A DNA stretch of 64,000 nucleotides from positions 7,626,001 to 7,690,000 of the forward strand of contig NZ_CP107945.1 of NCBI RefSeq assembly GCF_036057275.1, in the 5' to 3' direction. The DNA is from Streptomyces sp. NBC_00390 (GTDB taxonomy: Bacteria > Actinomycetota > Actinomycetes > Streptomycetales > Streptomycetaceae). The notes under the pieces were generated by a model, which was given only the letters and a program-made list of their open reading frames with translations, did no database searches and had not been told where the DNA came from. Positions 9,187 through 18,610 of this stretch are shown here, in pieces (the stretch's first letter is position 1; each line of letters begins with the position of its first letter). The position numbers were made by a program, and so were the translations under genes.

Positions 9187-12117
9187 ATGACGGGTGAGGG
9201 GGAGCCCCGATCAGGGCTCGGATACAGGCTTGGCGGACCAGTGTTGACGGTGTGGGCCAAGCACGACAGGCAGTCTGACGGGTGGCTGCCCCTGTGGCGG
9301 CACATGGAGGACAGCGCCGCCGTGGCAGGCCTGTTGTGGGACTCGTGGCTGCCAGCGAGTGTACGGAAGCTGATCGCCGATGCCTTGCCGAGCGGTGTGC
9401 AGGACGCCCGGCTGCTTGCGGTGTGGCTGGCGGCGGTGCATGACATCGGGAAGGCGACGCCGGCGTTCGCCTGTCAGGTCGACCCGCTTGCCGATCGGAT
9501 GCGTGAGCAGGGACTTCAGATGCGTTCGGCGCGTGCCATGGGGCCGGATCGCAGGATCGCTCCGCACGGACTGGCCGGTCAGGTGCTGTTGGGGGAGTGG
9601 CTCGAGGAGCGTCATGGCTGGACGGTGAAACAGACAGGGCAGTTCACCGTCGTCGTGGGTGGCCATCACGGCGTGCCTCCGGAGCACGGGCAGATCGTGG
9701 ACGTGCACAAGCATGAGCACCTGCTGCGCACCCCTGGACAGAGCCGTGCTGTGTGGCGCCGGGTGCAGGAGGAGTTACTCGAGGCGTGCGCCGATGTATA
9801 CGGCGTGCGGGATCGGCTCGGGGCATGGCGAACGGTCAAACTGCCCCAGCCGGTACAGGTGTTGCTCAGCGCACTTGTGATCGTCGCCGACTGGATAGCC
9901 AGCAACCCGGACCTCTTTCCGTACTTCCCGCAAGACGAGGCCCGTAGCGGTGAGAAACGCGTCGCCGCGGCGTGGCGCGGGCTGGACCTCCCGGTGCCCT
10001 GGTCGCCCAGTGAGCCGGATGGCGACGCTGATGAGCTGTTCGCCTCCCGCTTCGATCTGCCGCCGGGTGCCAAGGTGCGGCCGGTGCAGGAGGCGGCCGT
10101 GGAGTTGGCCCGGGCGATGGCCGAGCCGGGGCTGATGGTGGTCGAGGCGCCGATGGGAGAGGGCAAGACGGAGGCCGCCCTCGCTGTGGCCGAGATTTTC
10201 GCCGCCCGCTCGGGGGCCGGCGGCGTGTTCTTCGCGCTGCCCACCATGGCTACTGGCAACGCGATGTTCCCCCGCTTGCTCGACTGGCTCGAGCGGCTGC
10301 CTTCACCGCCTGGTGCCCGGCACTCGGTTCTGCTCGCGCACTCCAAGGCTGCTCTCAATGAGGATTTCGCCGATCTGATGCGCGAGGGCAGCCAGCGGAT
10401 CGCCGCTGTCGATACGGACTCGCCGCCTGAGCCGGCGTGGCGGCCCTCGCACCAGGTGCGTTCGGCCCCCGCCGAGCTCGTCGCGCACGCGTGGCTGCGC
10501 GGGCGCAAGAAGGCCATGCTGTCCTCGTTCGTCGCTGGAACGGTCGATCAGCTCCTGTTCGCCGGGCTCAAGAGCCGTCACCTGGCACTGCGTCATCTCG
10601 CCGTCGCCGGCAAGGTCGTCATCATCGATGAGGCACACGCCTACGACACGTACATGAGCGCCTACCTGGATCGGGTGCTGGCGTGGCTGGGTGCCTACCG
10701 GGTGCCGGTGGTGGTGCTGTCTGCGACTCTGCCGGCGGCCAGGCGACGCGAGCTCGTCGAGGTGTACGCGGGCGCCGGCACCGCATCCGGTGCTTCGGCG
10801 TTCGAAGCGGTGGCCCAGGCTGACGGCTATCCGCTGCTGACCGCGGTGACGCACGGAGGGGCACCTCTCATGAGGCACCCCTCGGCGTCGGCCCGCGGGA
10901 CGGACGTCGTACTCGAACAGATGGACGACGACCTGGACGCCCTGGTCGAACGGCTGGCCGATGAACTCGACGCCGGGGGGTGCGCGCTGGTCGTCCGTAA
11001 CACCGTCAAGCGGGTCCTGGAGACCGCCAAGGTGCTGCGAACACGGTTCGGCGATGAGCAGGTGACCGTCGCTCACTCGTGCTTCGTCGATGTGGACCGG
11101 GCAGCCAAGGACGCCAGTCTTCTCGAGTGTTTCGGCCCGCCCGGTAAGGCCACGCACCGACCTGGCGGCCCGCGCATCGTGGTCGCCAGCCAGGTTGCCG
11201 AGCAGTCCCTCGACGTGGACTTCGATCTGCTCGTCACCGACCTGTGCCCGGTCGACCTGCTGCTGCAGCGGATGGGAAGGCTTCACCGCCATCAGCGAGG
11301 TCCCGATCAGATTGACCGTCCCCAAAAGCTGCGCAGCGCCCGCTGCCTGGTCACCGGGGTCGACTGGCAGGCCGACGTGCCGGCACCGGTACGGGGATCG
11401 GTAGCGGTGTACGGCGCTTACGCGCTGCTGCGTTCCGCGGCCGGGCTGCTGCCCCACCTCGACGGCCCGCGGCGTCCGGTGCGGCTGCCGCAGGACATCA
11501 GTCCGCTCGTGCAGAACGCCTACGCGGACGAAGAAGCGGCCGGACCTGCGAGCTGGGCCGAAGCAATGGCCGGGGCACGTGAGGGATACGAACGACACCG
11601 CGCCGACCAGGCCGAGCGCGCTTCCGTCTTCCGGCTGGATGCCGTCGGCAGACCGGGCAGGCCGCTGTTCGGGTGGGTCGCGGCGGGAGTGGGCGACGCG
11701 GACGATACCCGGGCCGGGCGCGCCCAAGTCCGGGACAGCAGGGAGAGCTTGGAAGTCGTCGTCGTGCAGCGCCGCAACGACGGGGCACTGGCCACGCTGC
11801 CGTGGCTCGCCGACGACCACCACGGAAACGAGCTCGGGGGCCTGGAGCTGTCCCAGGACCAGGTTCCGTCCTTCCGGGCTGCACGAGCCGCGGCCAGTTG
11901 CGGACTGCGCCTGCCGATTCAGTTCTCCTACCCCGAAGTCATGGACCGAGCGATCGGCGAACTCGAGGAACTCTACGTACCTGCCTGGCAGGTGAAGGAC
12001 AGCCACTGGCTCGCCGGCCAGCTGATTCTCGCGCTCGACGAGGACTGTCAGACCCAACTGGCAGGGTTCCAACTCAACTACAGCCCCACCGACGGTCTTG
12101 AGGTGACCCGTGCCTGA
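9187..12117 (+). CDS. cas3: CRISPR helicase-nuclease Cas3
   Basis: 976 residues from the ATG at 9187; an in-frame ATG at 9094 would add 31 residues unlike the family. Cas3 is recruited by Cascade to unwind and degrade the target. The HD nuclease is N-terminal (His39, then HDIGK with His85-Asp86); the helicase has Walker A APMGEGKTEAAL near residue 322, DEAH at 481-484, a SATLP motif, and the motif VI region QRMGRLHRH. All are intact. It opens an operon of eight genes whose reading frames overlap or nearly touch. Confidence 0.97.
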   Translation: MTGEGEPRSGLGYRLGGPVLTVWAKHDRQSDGWLPLWRHMEDSAAVAGLLWDSWLPASVRKLIADALPSGVQDARLLAVWLAAVHDIGKATPAFACQVDPLADRMREQGLQMRSARAMGPDRRIAPHGLAGQVLLGEWLEERHGWTVKQTGQFTVVVGGHHGVPPEHGQIVDVHKHEHLLRTPGQSRAVWRRVQEELLEACADVYGVRDRLGAWRTVKLPQPVQVLLSALVIVADWIASNPDLFPYFPQDEARSGEKRVAAAWRGLDLPVPWSPSEPDGDADELFASRFDLPPGAKVRPVQEAAVELARAMAEPGLMVVEAPMGEGKTEAALAVAEIFAARSGAGGVFFALPTMATGNAMFPRLLDWLERLPSPPGARHSVLLAHSKAALNEDFADLMREGSQRIAAVDTDSPPEPAWRPSHQVRSAPAELVAHAWLRGRKKAMLSSFVAGTVDQLLFAGLKSRHLALRHLAVAGKVVIIDEAHAYDTYMSAYLDRVLAWLGAYRVPVVVLSATLPAARRRELVEVYAGAGTASGASAFEAVAQADGYPLLTAVTHGGAPLMRHPSASARGTDVVLEQMDDDLDALVERLADELDAGGCALVVRNTVKRVLETAKVLRTRFGDEQVTVAHSCFVDVDRAAKDASLLECFGPPGKATHRPGGPRIVVASQVAEQSLDVDFDLLVTDLCPVDLLLQRMGRLHRHQRGPDQIDRPQKLRSARCLVTGVDWQADVPAPVRGSVAVYGAYALLRSAAGLLPHLDGPRRPVRLPQDISPLVQNAYADEEAAGPASWAEAMAGAREGYERHRADQAERASVFRLDAVGRPGRPLFGWVAAGVGDADDTRAGRAQVRDSRESLEVVVVQRRNDGALATLPWLADDHHGNELGGLELSQDQVPSFRAARAAASCGLRLPIQFSYPEVMDRAIGELEELYVPAWQVKDSHWLAGQLILALDEDCQTQLAGFQLNYSPTDGLEVTRA

Positions 12118-13810
12118 TCCGAGCGAAGTGACAGCAGACGGCGACGGCGTGCTGTCGTTCGACCTCACCACTCGGCCGTGGATTCCGGTGCTCAGGCTCG
12201 ACGGCACGCAGGACGATCTCTCGCTGCGGGACGTCTTCGGACAGGCAGGCCATCTGCGCCGCGTCGTCGGAGACCTGCCCACCCAAGAATTCGCGCTCAT
12301 GCGGCTGCTGCTGGCCCTGACCTACGATGCCCTCGACGGACCTCAGGACATCGACCAATGGGCGGACCTGTGGGCGGACGAGGAGTGTTTCGCCCCCGTG
12401 GCGGCCTACCTCAACAAGCACAGGGGCCTGTTCGACCTGCTCGACGCGCATGCACCGTTCTTCCAGGTCGCCGGATTACACACGGCGAAGAACGAAGTGT
12501 TCTCGCTCAACCGGATCGTCGCCGACGTCCCCAACGGAGAGCCGTTCTTCAGCTCGAGAATGCCCACCGTCGACCGGCTCACCTTCGCTGAGGCTGCCCG
12601 CTGGGTCGTCCACGCCCACGCCTACGACACCTCCGGCATCAAGACGGGCGTGGACGGCGACGATCGTGTCAAGGGTGGCAAGGTGTACCCGCTCGGCGTC
12701 GGCTGGGCCGGCAACCTCGGCGGAGTGTTCGTTGAGGTGCGCACCCTGCGTGAGACGCTGCTGCTCAACCTTGTCGCCGGCGACACCAGCGGCCTGCGGT
12801 TCGACCGCGACGACCGTCCGGCCTGGCGTCGCGAGGCATGCGGCCCCGGCGCTGCGCCGCAGCGGCAGCCCATGGGCCCACGCGACCTGTACACCTGGCA
12901 GACCCGCCGCTTGCGGCTCCACTTCGATGCAGAGGGCGTGCACGGTGTCGTCCTCGGCTACGGCGACCCCCTCACCGCACGCAATAAGCACACCGTCGAG
13001 CCGATGACCGCCTGGCGTCGCAGCAAGGCACAAGAGAAGAAGCACGGCGAGGCACTGGCCTACCTGCCGCGTGAGCACGATCCGGCGCGCTCCGCGTGGC
13101 GGGGGATCGCCTCTCTGATCGCCGACCGGAGCGAAGCTTCGCAGGGCTCGGACGCCGCCGAGTATCTGCGGCCCGGAGTCCTCGAGTGGATCGCCCGCTT
13201 GGTGACCGAAGGGGAGCTGGAGCGGGGCTTCCTCATCCGGGCCAGGGTGATCGGCCCGCAGTACGGCACCCAGCAATCCGTGATCGACGAGGTCGTCGAC
13301 GACCAGGTGGCCATGGCCGTGGTCCTGCTCCACCAGCAAAACCGCGAATTCGCCCAGCAGGCCATCGATGCCGTCAACGACGCCGACCACGCCGTGCATG
13401 CCCTCGGTGACCTCGCCACAGATCTGGCCCGCGCGACAGGCAGCGAGACCGAAGGGCCCCGCGCGAGTGCACGCGACCTCGGGTTCGCGGCCCTCGACAC
13501 CCCCTACCGCACCTGGCTGGCACACCTGGCCGACGCCGACGACCCGTACGAGCAGCGCACCGCATGGCAGCGCCAGGTGCACGGCATTGTGAGCAGGCTC
13601 GGTGACCGGCTGATCGCCGACGCCGGTGATGCCGCATGGCAGGGCCGGACCGTGGAGGCAAAGAGCGGCACCCTGTGGCTCAACTCCGCCCTCGCAGACC
13701 GATGGTTCCGATCCCGCCTCGGCAGATGCCTGGGCCACCCCTTCCCCACCGATCAGCCGGCCGCAGATGCCGCACCGGAATCCGCAACCTCTACGAAGGC
13801 GCACGCATGA
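12110..13810 (+). CDS. cse1: Cascade large subunit Cse1 (CasA/Cas8e)
   Basis: 566 residues, GTG start overlapping the cas3 stop by 8 bases. Cse1 recognises the PAM and recruits Cas3. The N-terminus (FDLTTRPWIPVL, then LSLRDVF and a helical QEFALMRLLLAL segment) is the family hallmark. Length is somewhat above the Escherichia protein (502), as is usual in actinobacteria. The stop overlaps the next start by 4 bases. Confidence 0.96.
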   Translation: MPDPSEVTADGDGVLSFDLTTRPWIPVLRLDGTQDDLSLRDVFGQAGHLRRVVGDLPTQEFALMRLLLALTYDALDGPQDIDQWADLWADEECFAPVAAYLNKHRGLFDLLDAHAPFFQVAGLHTAKNEVFSLNRIVADVPNGEPFFSSRMPTVDRLTFAEAARWVVHAHAYDTSGIKTGVDGDDRVKGGKVYPLGVGWAGNLGGVFVEVRTLRETLLLNLVAGDTSGLRFDRDDRPAWRREACGPGAAPQRQPMGPRDLYTWQTRRLRLHFDAEGVHGVVLGYGDPLTARNKHTVEPMTAWRRSKAQEKKHGEALAYLPREHDPARSAWRGIASLIADRSEASQGSDAAEYLRPGVLEWIARLVTEGELERGFLIRARVIGPQYGTQQSVIDEVVDDQVAMAVVLLHQQNREFAQQAIDAVNDADHAVHALGDLATDLARATGSETEGPRASARDLGFAALDTPYRTWLAHLADADDPYEQRTAWQRQVHGIVSRLGDRLIADAGDAAWQGRTVEAKSGTLWLNSALADRWFRSRLGRCLGHPFPTDQPAADAAPESATSTKAHA

Positions 13811-14487
13811 CAACCGTCACCGCACCTCCGTCCGACCGCGTCGCACAGATCACCCGCGAACAGATCTCTCACCTGCAGAGGGGATACCTGGGCGACCAGC
13901 CGAGGGCGGTGGCAGCCCTGGCCCGACTCCGCCGCGGAGCGGGCCGGGAGGCCGGCCAACTCCCTGACTTGTGGGACCTCGTCAGTACCGCACCTTTGCA
14001 CCAACCGCTTGACGGAGCACCGCCGCTGGGCGAGAGCGATCTGATCCGCGCAGAGGACGCCGTGCATGTCGCCCTCACCCTGTGGGCCCTGCACCAGCAG
14101 TCCCGCCCCACGGGCATGCACCAGGGCGACAGCCGCCAGAGACCGCGGGGGCTGGGGGCAGCAGTACGGCAGATGATGCCCGGCAGCGAAATCGACGAAG
14201 CGTTGCGCAAGCGCCTGGTGCGGGCCGGTACCGCACCGGACCTCACCACCCTCGCCCAGCGCCTGCGGGACATCGTCGTGCTGCTGCGCCGCGAGGACAT
14301 CCCACTCGACTACGCCCTGCTTGCCGGCCAGCTCTACACATGGCAACGGCCCGGCGGCCCGGACACCGTACGCCGGGCATGGGGCCGCTCGTTCCACGCC
14401 TGGCGCGACCCTCAGGAGCCCGGGACGGACCAGCAGACACCCTCCGACGACTCATCCGCCAACAGCGACACCGCAGCCACCGCATAA
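13807..14487 (+). CDS. cse2: Cascade small subunit Cse2 (CasB)
   Basis: 226 residues from the ATG at 13807, which overlaps the cse1 stop; the frame is open further upstream but that is inside cse1. Cse2 forms the dimer along the belly of Cascade and helps hold the non-target strand. The all-helical, Arg-rich sequence (ALARLRRGAG, LRDIVVLLRRE, DYALLAGQLYTW) fits the family, and the order is standard. The last 30 residues are low-complexity and probably disordered. Confidence 0.94.
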   Translation: MTTVTAPPSDRVAQITREQISHLQRGYLGDQPRAVAALARLRRGAGREAGQLPDLWDLVSTAPLHQPLDGAPPLGESDLIRAEDAVHVALTLWALHQQSRPTGMHQGDSRQRPRGLGAAVRQMMPGSEIDEALRKRLVRAGTAPDLTTLAQRLRDIVVLLRREDIPLDYALLAGQLYTWQRPGGPDTVRRAWGRSFHAWRDPQEPGTDQQTPSDDSSANSDTAATA

Positions 14488-14496
14488 GGACGCCTT

Positions 14497-15696
14497 GTGA
14501 ACCGCATCTTCCTCGACGTACACGCTCTGCAGACCGTCCCGCCCAGCAACCTCAACCGCGACGACACCGGAGCCCCGAAGACGGCCGTATACGGAGGCGT
14601 ACCGCGCGCCCGCGTCTCCAGCCAGGCATGGAAGCGGGCCACCCGGGAGTACTTCGGCGACGAGAACTTGCTGGACCCGAGCGAGCTGGGCGTACGGACC
14701 AAGAAGGTCGCCGAGGTCCTCGCCGCACGGATCACCGACCTTGATTCCTCACTTGCCGAGGCCGACGCTCTGCGTCTGGCCGCCGAGGTGATCGAGACGG
14801 CCACCGGCTCCAAGATCGAGGTCCCCAAGCGCAAGGCGTCCGCGGCGAAGGACGCCGACGACGAACCGGCGCCGCAGTCCAAGTACCTGATGTTCCTCAG
14901 CGCCCGCCAGCTCGACGGTCTCGCGCGCCTCGCCGTCGACGGCGCCTCCGACATCAAGGCCTACCTGAAGGACAAGGACAACAAGGCGCGCGCCAAGGAG
15001 ATCGCGGACACCCGGCACTCCGTCGACATCGCGCTGTTCGGCCGGATGGTGGCGGACTCCGCCGACATCAACGTCGACGCCGCCGTCCAGGTCGCCCACG
15101 CCATCAGCGTCCACCGCGTCGAGAACGAATCCGACTACTACACAGCCGTCGACGACCACAACACCGACGCGGAGCCGGGCGCCGGAATGATCGGCACCGT
15201 CGACTTCAACTCCGCAACCCTCTACCGCTACGCCGCGCTCGGCGTCCACCAGCTGGCCAACAACCTCGGCCAGGGACTGCGGGAGGACGAGCCCCTCACC
15301 GACCCCGTGCGCCGCGCCGTCGAAGCGTTCGTCCATGGCTTCGTGGCCTCCCTGCCGACCGGGAAGATCAACACGTTCGGCCACCACACCCTCCCCGACG
15401 CCGTCATCGTCAAGCTCCGCACCACGCGGCCTGTCAGCTTCGTCGCCGCCTTCGAAGAACCGGTCCGCAGCGAGCACAGCGGCGGCCACGTGCGCGAGGC
15501 GTCCGCACGCCTGGCGGAATACATCCCGGACATCGAGCGGGCCTACGGGGACGAGGAAACGACCCGCACCTGGCTCCTGCGCGTCGGCCCGAACACCCAG
15601 AAGCTCGCAGGCCTCGGAACCGAGTCGGCGAACCTGACCGAGCTCGTGACCTCGGTCGGCCAGGCCGTCGCCGAGCGCCTGGAGAAGCCCGCATGA
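14497..15696 (+). CDS. cas7: Cascade backbone subunit Cas7e (CasC)
   Basis: 399 residues, GTG start 9 bases after cse2. Six copies normally coat the spacer part of the crRNA. The N-terminus IFLDVHALQTVPPSNLNRDD and the following RVSSQAWKRATR segment are the conserved RRM and crRNA-contact parts of Cas7/Cse4, and NTFGHHTLPDAVIVKLR is the conserved C-terminal region. Length is usual for actinobacteria. The stop overlaps cas5. Confidence 0.97.
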   Translation: MNRIFLDVHALQTVPPSNLNRDDTGAPKTAVYGGVPRARVSSQAWKRATREYFGDENLLDPSELGVRTKKVAEVLAARITDLDSSLAEADALRLAAEVIETATGSKIEVPKRKASAAKDADDEPAPQSKYLMFLSARQLDGLARLAVDGASDIKAYLKDKDNKARAKEIADTRHSVDIALFGRMVADSADINVDAAVQVAHAISVHRVENESDYYTAVDDHNTDAEPGAGMIGTVDFNSATLYRYAALGVHQLANNLGQGLREDEPLTDPVRRAVEAFVHGFVASLPTGKINTFGHHTLPDAVIVKLRTTRPVSFVAAFEEPVRSEHSGGHVREASARLAEYIPDIERAYGDEETTRTWLLRVGPNTQKLAGLGTESANLTELVTSVGQAVAERLEKPA

Positions 15697-16433
15697 GCGT
15701 GCTCACCCTCAGGCTCGCAGGCCCCCTTCAGTCCTGGGGGGCCTCCGCCCGTTTCACCCGACGCACCACCGAGTCCGCACCGACCAAGAGCGGTGTCATC
15801 GGCATGCTCGCCGCAGCAGCCGGCATCGAACGCGGCGACGACACCGAACTGGCCCGCCTCGGCGCCCTGCGGTACGGAGTCCGCATCGACCAGCCCGGCA
15901 GCCGCGTACGGGACTTCCAGACCGCACACCACCCGGTCACCGGCAAGTCCATGCCGCTCTCCGAACGCTTCTACCTCGCCGACGCCGTCTTCGTTGCCGC
16001 ACTCGAGGGCGACCGGGCACTCCTCACCGAACTCCATGCCGCCCTTCGCGCACCCGTGTACGCGCCCTACCTAGGCCGCCGTTCCTGCCCGCCGGCCCTG
16101 CCCATCGAACTCGGTCTCCACGACGGCACCACCCCACTTCGTCAGGTTCTGCAGGACGAGCCCTGGCAGGCGGCGCCCTGGTACCGAAGGCAGCGCCGCC
16201 GCGACGCCACCGTGTCGCTGGCCGTCCTGCGCGAGGCCGACGAGCACGAGGATCACGCCGACGTCCTGCGCGACCAGCCCCTCAGCTTCGCCGCGGACCA
16301 CCGCCGCCACGCCCTGCGCAGCATCATCGGCGACACCGTGGAAGTCCCCAACCCGGCCGCCGTGCCCACCCGGTCGGCGCCTCGGCACGATCCGTTCGAT
16401 GCTCTGGAGGAAGAGAGCGCCCGATGTTCCTGA
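15693..16433 (+). CDS. cas5: Cascade subunit Cas5e (CasD)
   Basis: 246 residues, ATG overlapping the cas7 stop by 4 bases. Cas5 holds the 5' handle of the crRNA. The N-terminal LTLRLAGPLQSWGASARF is the family signature, followed by TESAPTKSGVIGMLAAAAG. Its 3' end overlaps cas6e by 10 bases. Confidence 0.97.
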   Translation: MSVLTLRLAGPLQSWGASARFTRRTTESAPTKSGVIGMLAAAAGIERGDDTELARLGALRYGVRIDQPGSRVRDFQTAHHPVTGKSMPLSERFYLADAVFVAALEGDRALLTELHAALRAPVYAPYLGRRSCPPALPIELGLHDGTTPLRQVLQDEPWQAAPWYRRQRRRDATVSLAVLREADEHEDHADVLRDQPLSFAADHRRHALRSIIGDTVEVPNPAAVPTRSAPRHDPFDALEEESARCS

Positions 16434-17197
16434 CCCGCTTCCGAGTGAACACAGCGCGCCCCGGGGCCCGCCGACTACTCTCCTCACCTCAGGCCCTGCA
16501 CGCGGCCGTCATGTCATCGTTCCCTTCACTCCTGCCCAGCGACTCCTCAGCCCCTGACGGGCCCCGCGTGCTGTGGCGCCTCGACCACAACACACGCGCC
16601 GAGGTGATGCTGTACATCGTCAGCCCCACCCAGCCCGACCTGACCCACCTCGTCGAGCAGGCCGGCTGGCCCGCTGCGGCCACCGATCCGGACACCCCCG
16701 GATGGCAGAGCAAGCCCTACACCCCTCTCCTGGACCACCTCGCCGTAGGCGACACGTGGGCGTTCAGGCTGACGGCCAACCCCGTCCACCACATCAGGCG
16801 CAAGGACGACGAACCGCGAAAGCGCACCGCTCACCTCACCCCCATTCACCAGATGGCCTGGCTCCTTGATCGCCAGGAACGCGGAGGCTTCCGCATCCTC
16901 GAAAAGCCCGACAGCAAGCGGCTCCTGCCCGGCGGAACGACGCACAGGCAGCAGGAACACCATGGCGACCGGTACGAGTTGAGTGTCCGCGACAGGCGGG
17001 ACCTGTCCTTCGACAAGTCTCGCGGCCAGAACCTCTCAAGGCGTCGCCCCGTCAGCCTGGTCACCGTCACCTTCGACGGCCGCCTCGAGGTCAGCGACCC
17101 TGACGCACTACGGCGCACGCTCACCCAAGGACTTGGCAAGGCCAAGGCGTACGGCTGCGGGCTGATGACGCTGGCCTCCTTGCCCGGTGGCGGGTGA
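16424..17197 (+). CDS. cas6e: crRNA-processing nuclease Cas6e (CasE)
   Basis: 257 residues, slightly longer than the roughly 200-220 usual. It cuts the repeat hairpin and stays on the 3' end of the crRNA. The likely general acid/base is His26 in PQALHAAVM, the position used by Cse3/CasE proteins, and the C-terminal glycine-rich loop is GLGKAKAYGCGLMTL. Overlaps cas5 and cas1 at its ends. Confidence 0.95.
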   Translation: MFLTRFRVNTARPGARRLLSSPQALHAAVMSSFPSLLPSDSSAPDGPRVLWRLDHNTRAEVMLYIVSPTQPDLTHLVEQAGWPAAATDPDTPGWQSKPYTPLLDHLAVGDTWAFRLTANPVHHIRRKDDEPRKRTAHLTPIHQMAWLLDRQERGGFRILEKPDSKRLLPGGTTHRQQEHHGDRYELSVRDRRDLSFDKSRGQNLSRRRPVSLVTVTFDGRLEVSDPDALRRTLTQGLGKAKAYGCGLMTLASLPGGG

Positions 17198-18170
17198 GCA
17201 GGTGACGACGGTCTCGCGGCGCGCAGCCCTCACGCCGCGCAACCTCACGCGCACCAGCGAACGGCTGTCCTTCATCTATCTCGAGCGATGCACGGTCCAC
17301 CGGGATGCAAACGCCATTACCGCCGAGGATGCCGAAGGCACCACCCACATACCGTCGGCGACCATCGGAACGCTCCTTCTCGGCCCAGGCACCCGCATCA
17401 CCCACCAGGCGATGAGCGTCCTGGGGGAGACCGGCGCGGCCGTCGCGTGGGTGGGGGAACAGGGTGTGCGCTACTACGCCGGCGGCCGCGCTCTGACCCG
17501 CTCGTCGGCGCTCGCGGAGGCACAGGCCCTTAAGTGGGCCAACGTCCGCAACCGCCTCGCCGTCGCCCGCGCCATGTACCGGCTGCGCTTCCCCGACGAG
17601 GACCCTGCCGGGCTCACCCGCCACGAGTTGCTCGGCCGCGAAGGCCGACGAGTCAAGGACTGCTACAAGGCGCAGGCCACGCGCACCGGAATTCCGTGGC
17701 GCGGCCGTAAATACGCCCCGGGCGACTTTGCCAGCAGCGACCCGATCAACCAGGCAGTCACCGCGGCCGCCCAGTGCATGTACGGCATCGCCCACGCGGT
17801 CGTCGCATCCTTGGGGTGCAGTCCCGCGCTGGGCTTTGTGCATTCCGGCCATGAGCTGTCCTTCGTCCTGGACATCGCCGACCTTTACAAGACCGAACTC
17901 GGCATTCCCCTGGCCTTCGACATCGCGGCGGAAGACCCGGAGGACGTCGCTCCGCGCACCCGCCGCGCGTTGCGTGACCGGATCAACGAGTTGTCCCTGC
18001 TGGACCGCTGCGTCGACGACATCAAGCGTCTCCTGCTGCCGGAGGCCAAGAACAGCACGGGGCCCAGTGACCAGGACGTTGTCACGCTCCAGAGCGACGG
18101 CGGCATCGAGGTCGCCGCCGGACACAACTACGGAGACAGCGGCCACGAGGACGAGGTGATGGCCTGGTGA
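17187..18170 (+). CDS. cas1: CRISPR integrase Cas1
   Basis: 327 residues, GTG start overlapping cas6e by 11 bases; a GTG at 17202 is the alternative. With Cas2 it inserts new spacers at the leader end. The metal ligands of the I-E family are all in place: Glu152 (LLGREGRRVK), His219 (GFVHSGHEL) and Asp229/Asp232 (LDIADLYK). Adaptation therefore looks intact, matching the perfect leader-side repeats of both arrays. Confidence 0.97.
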   Translation: MAGEQVTTVSRRAALTPRNLTRTSERLSFIYLERCTVHRDANAITAEDAEGTTHIPSATIGTLLLGPGTRITHQAMSVLGETGAAVAWVGEQGVRYYAGGRALTRSSALAEAQALKWANVRNRLAVARAMYRLRFPDEDPAGLTRHELLGREGRRVKDCYKAQATRTGIPWRGRKYAPGDFASSDPINQAVTAAAQCMYGIAHAVVASLGCSPALGFVHSGHELSFVLDIADLYKTELGIPLAFDIAAEDPEDVAPRTRRALRDRINELSLLDRCVDDIKRLLLPEAKNSTGPSDQDVVTLQSDGGIEVAAGHNYGDSGHEDEVMAW

Positions 18171-18517
18171 CCGTGATCGTCCTCACCAACTGTCCTGCGG
18201 GACTACGAGGTTTCCTCACCCGCTGGCTCCTGGAGATCTCCGCAGGAGTGTTCATCGGCAACCCCTCAGCTAGGATCCGCGACGCCCTCTGGGAGGAAGT
18301 GCAGCAGTACGCAGACCAAGGCCGCGCCCTGCTCGCCCACACGACCAACAACGAGCAAGGCTTCACCTTCCGGACCCACGACCACGGCTGGCATCCAGTC
18401 GACCACGAGGGCCTGACCCTGATCCGCCGCCCGAACGCCAACCCGGTACCGACGACTACCGATCCGAAACCGGGCTGGAGCAAGGCTGCCAAGCGACGAC
18501 GCTTCGGAAGAAGCTGA
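18167..18517 (+). CDS. cas2: Cas2, type I-E
   Basis: 116 residues, GTG start overlapping cas1 by 4 bases. The sequence TVIVLTNCPAGLRG, FLTRWLLEISAGVFIG and NPSARIRDALWEEV is the CasB-independent I-E Cas2 type (CasE. coli-like Cas2, not the short generic Cas2). It is the structural partner of Cas1 in spacer capture. The C-terminal 25 residues are a basic tail beyond the usual end. Confidence 0.96.
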   Translation: MTVIVLTNCPAGLRGFLTRWLLEISAGVFIGNPSARIRDALWEEVQQYADQGRALLAHTTNNEQGFTFRTHDHGWHPVDHEGLTLIRRPNANPVPTTTDPKPGWSKAAKRRRFGRS

Positions 18518-18610
18518 ATGACCTCTTAGTCATTTTTGCGCGACTTGTCTGAATCGATGAAAGTGCTCCAGAACGGTGTGCACCCACGCTAAAGACGCAG
18601 GTCACGCAGT
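18518..18610 (+). promoter_or_regulatory. Leader of CRISPR array 2
   Basis: 93 bases between cas2 and the first repeat, clearly AT-rich for this genome. It starts with a small hairpin (ATGAC / GTCAT at 18518-18533) followed by TTTT, which could end the cas message. The bases next to the repeat are GCAGGTCACGCAGT, nearly identical to the same place in the array 1 leader. Confidence 0.75.

Noticed and set aside
12476..13813. Antisense 445-codon frame over cse1
   Set aside because: High third-position GC gives long antisense frames; cse1 on the plus strand is clear.
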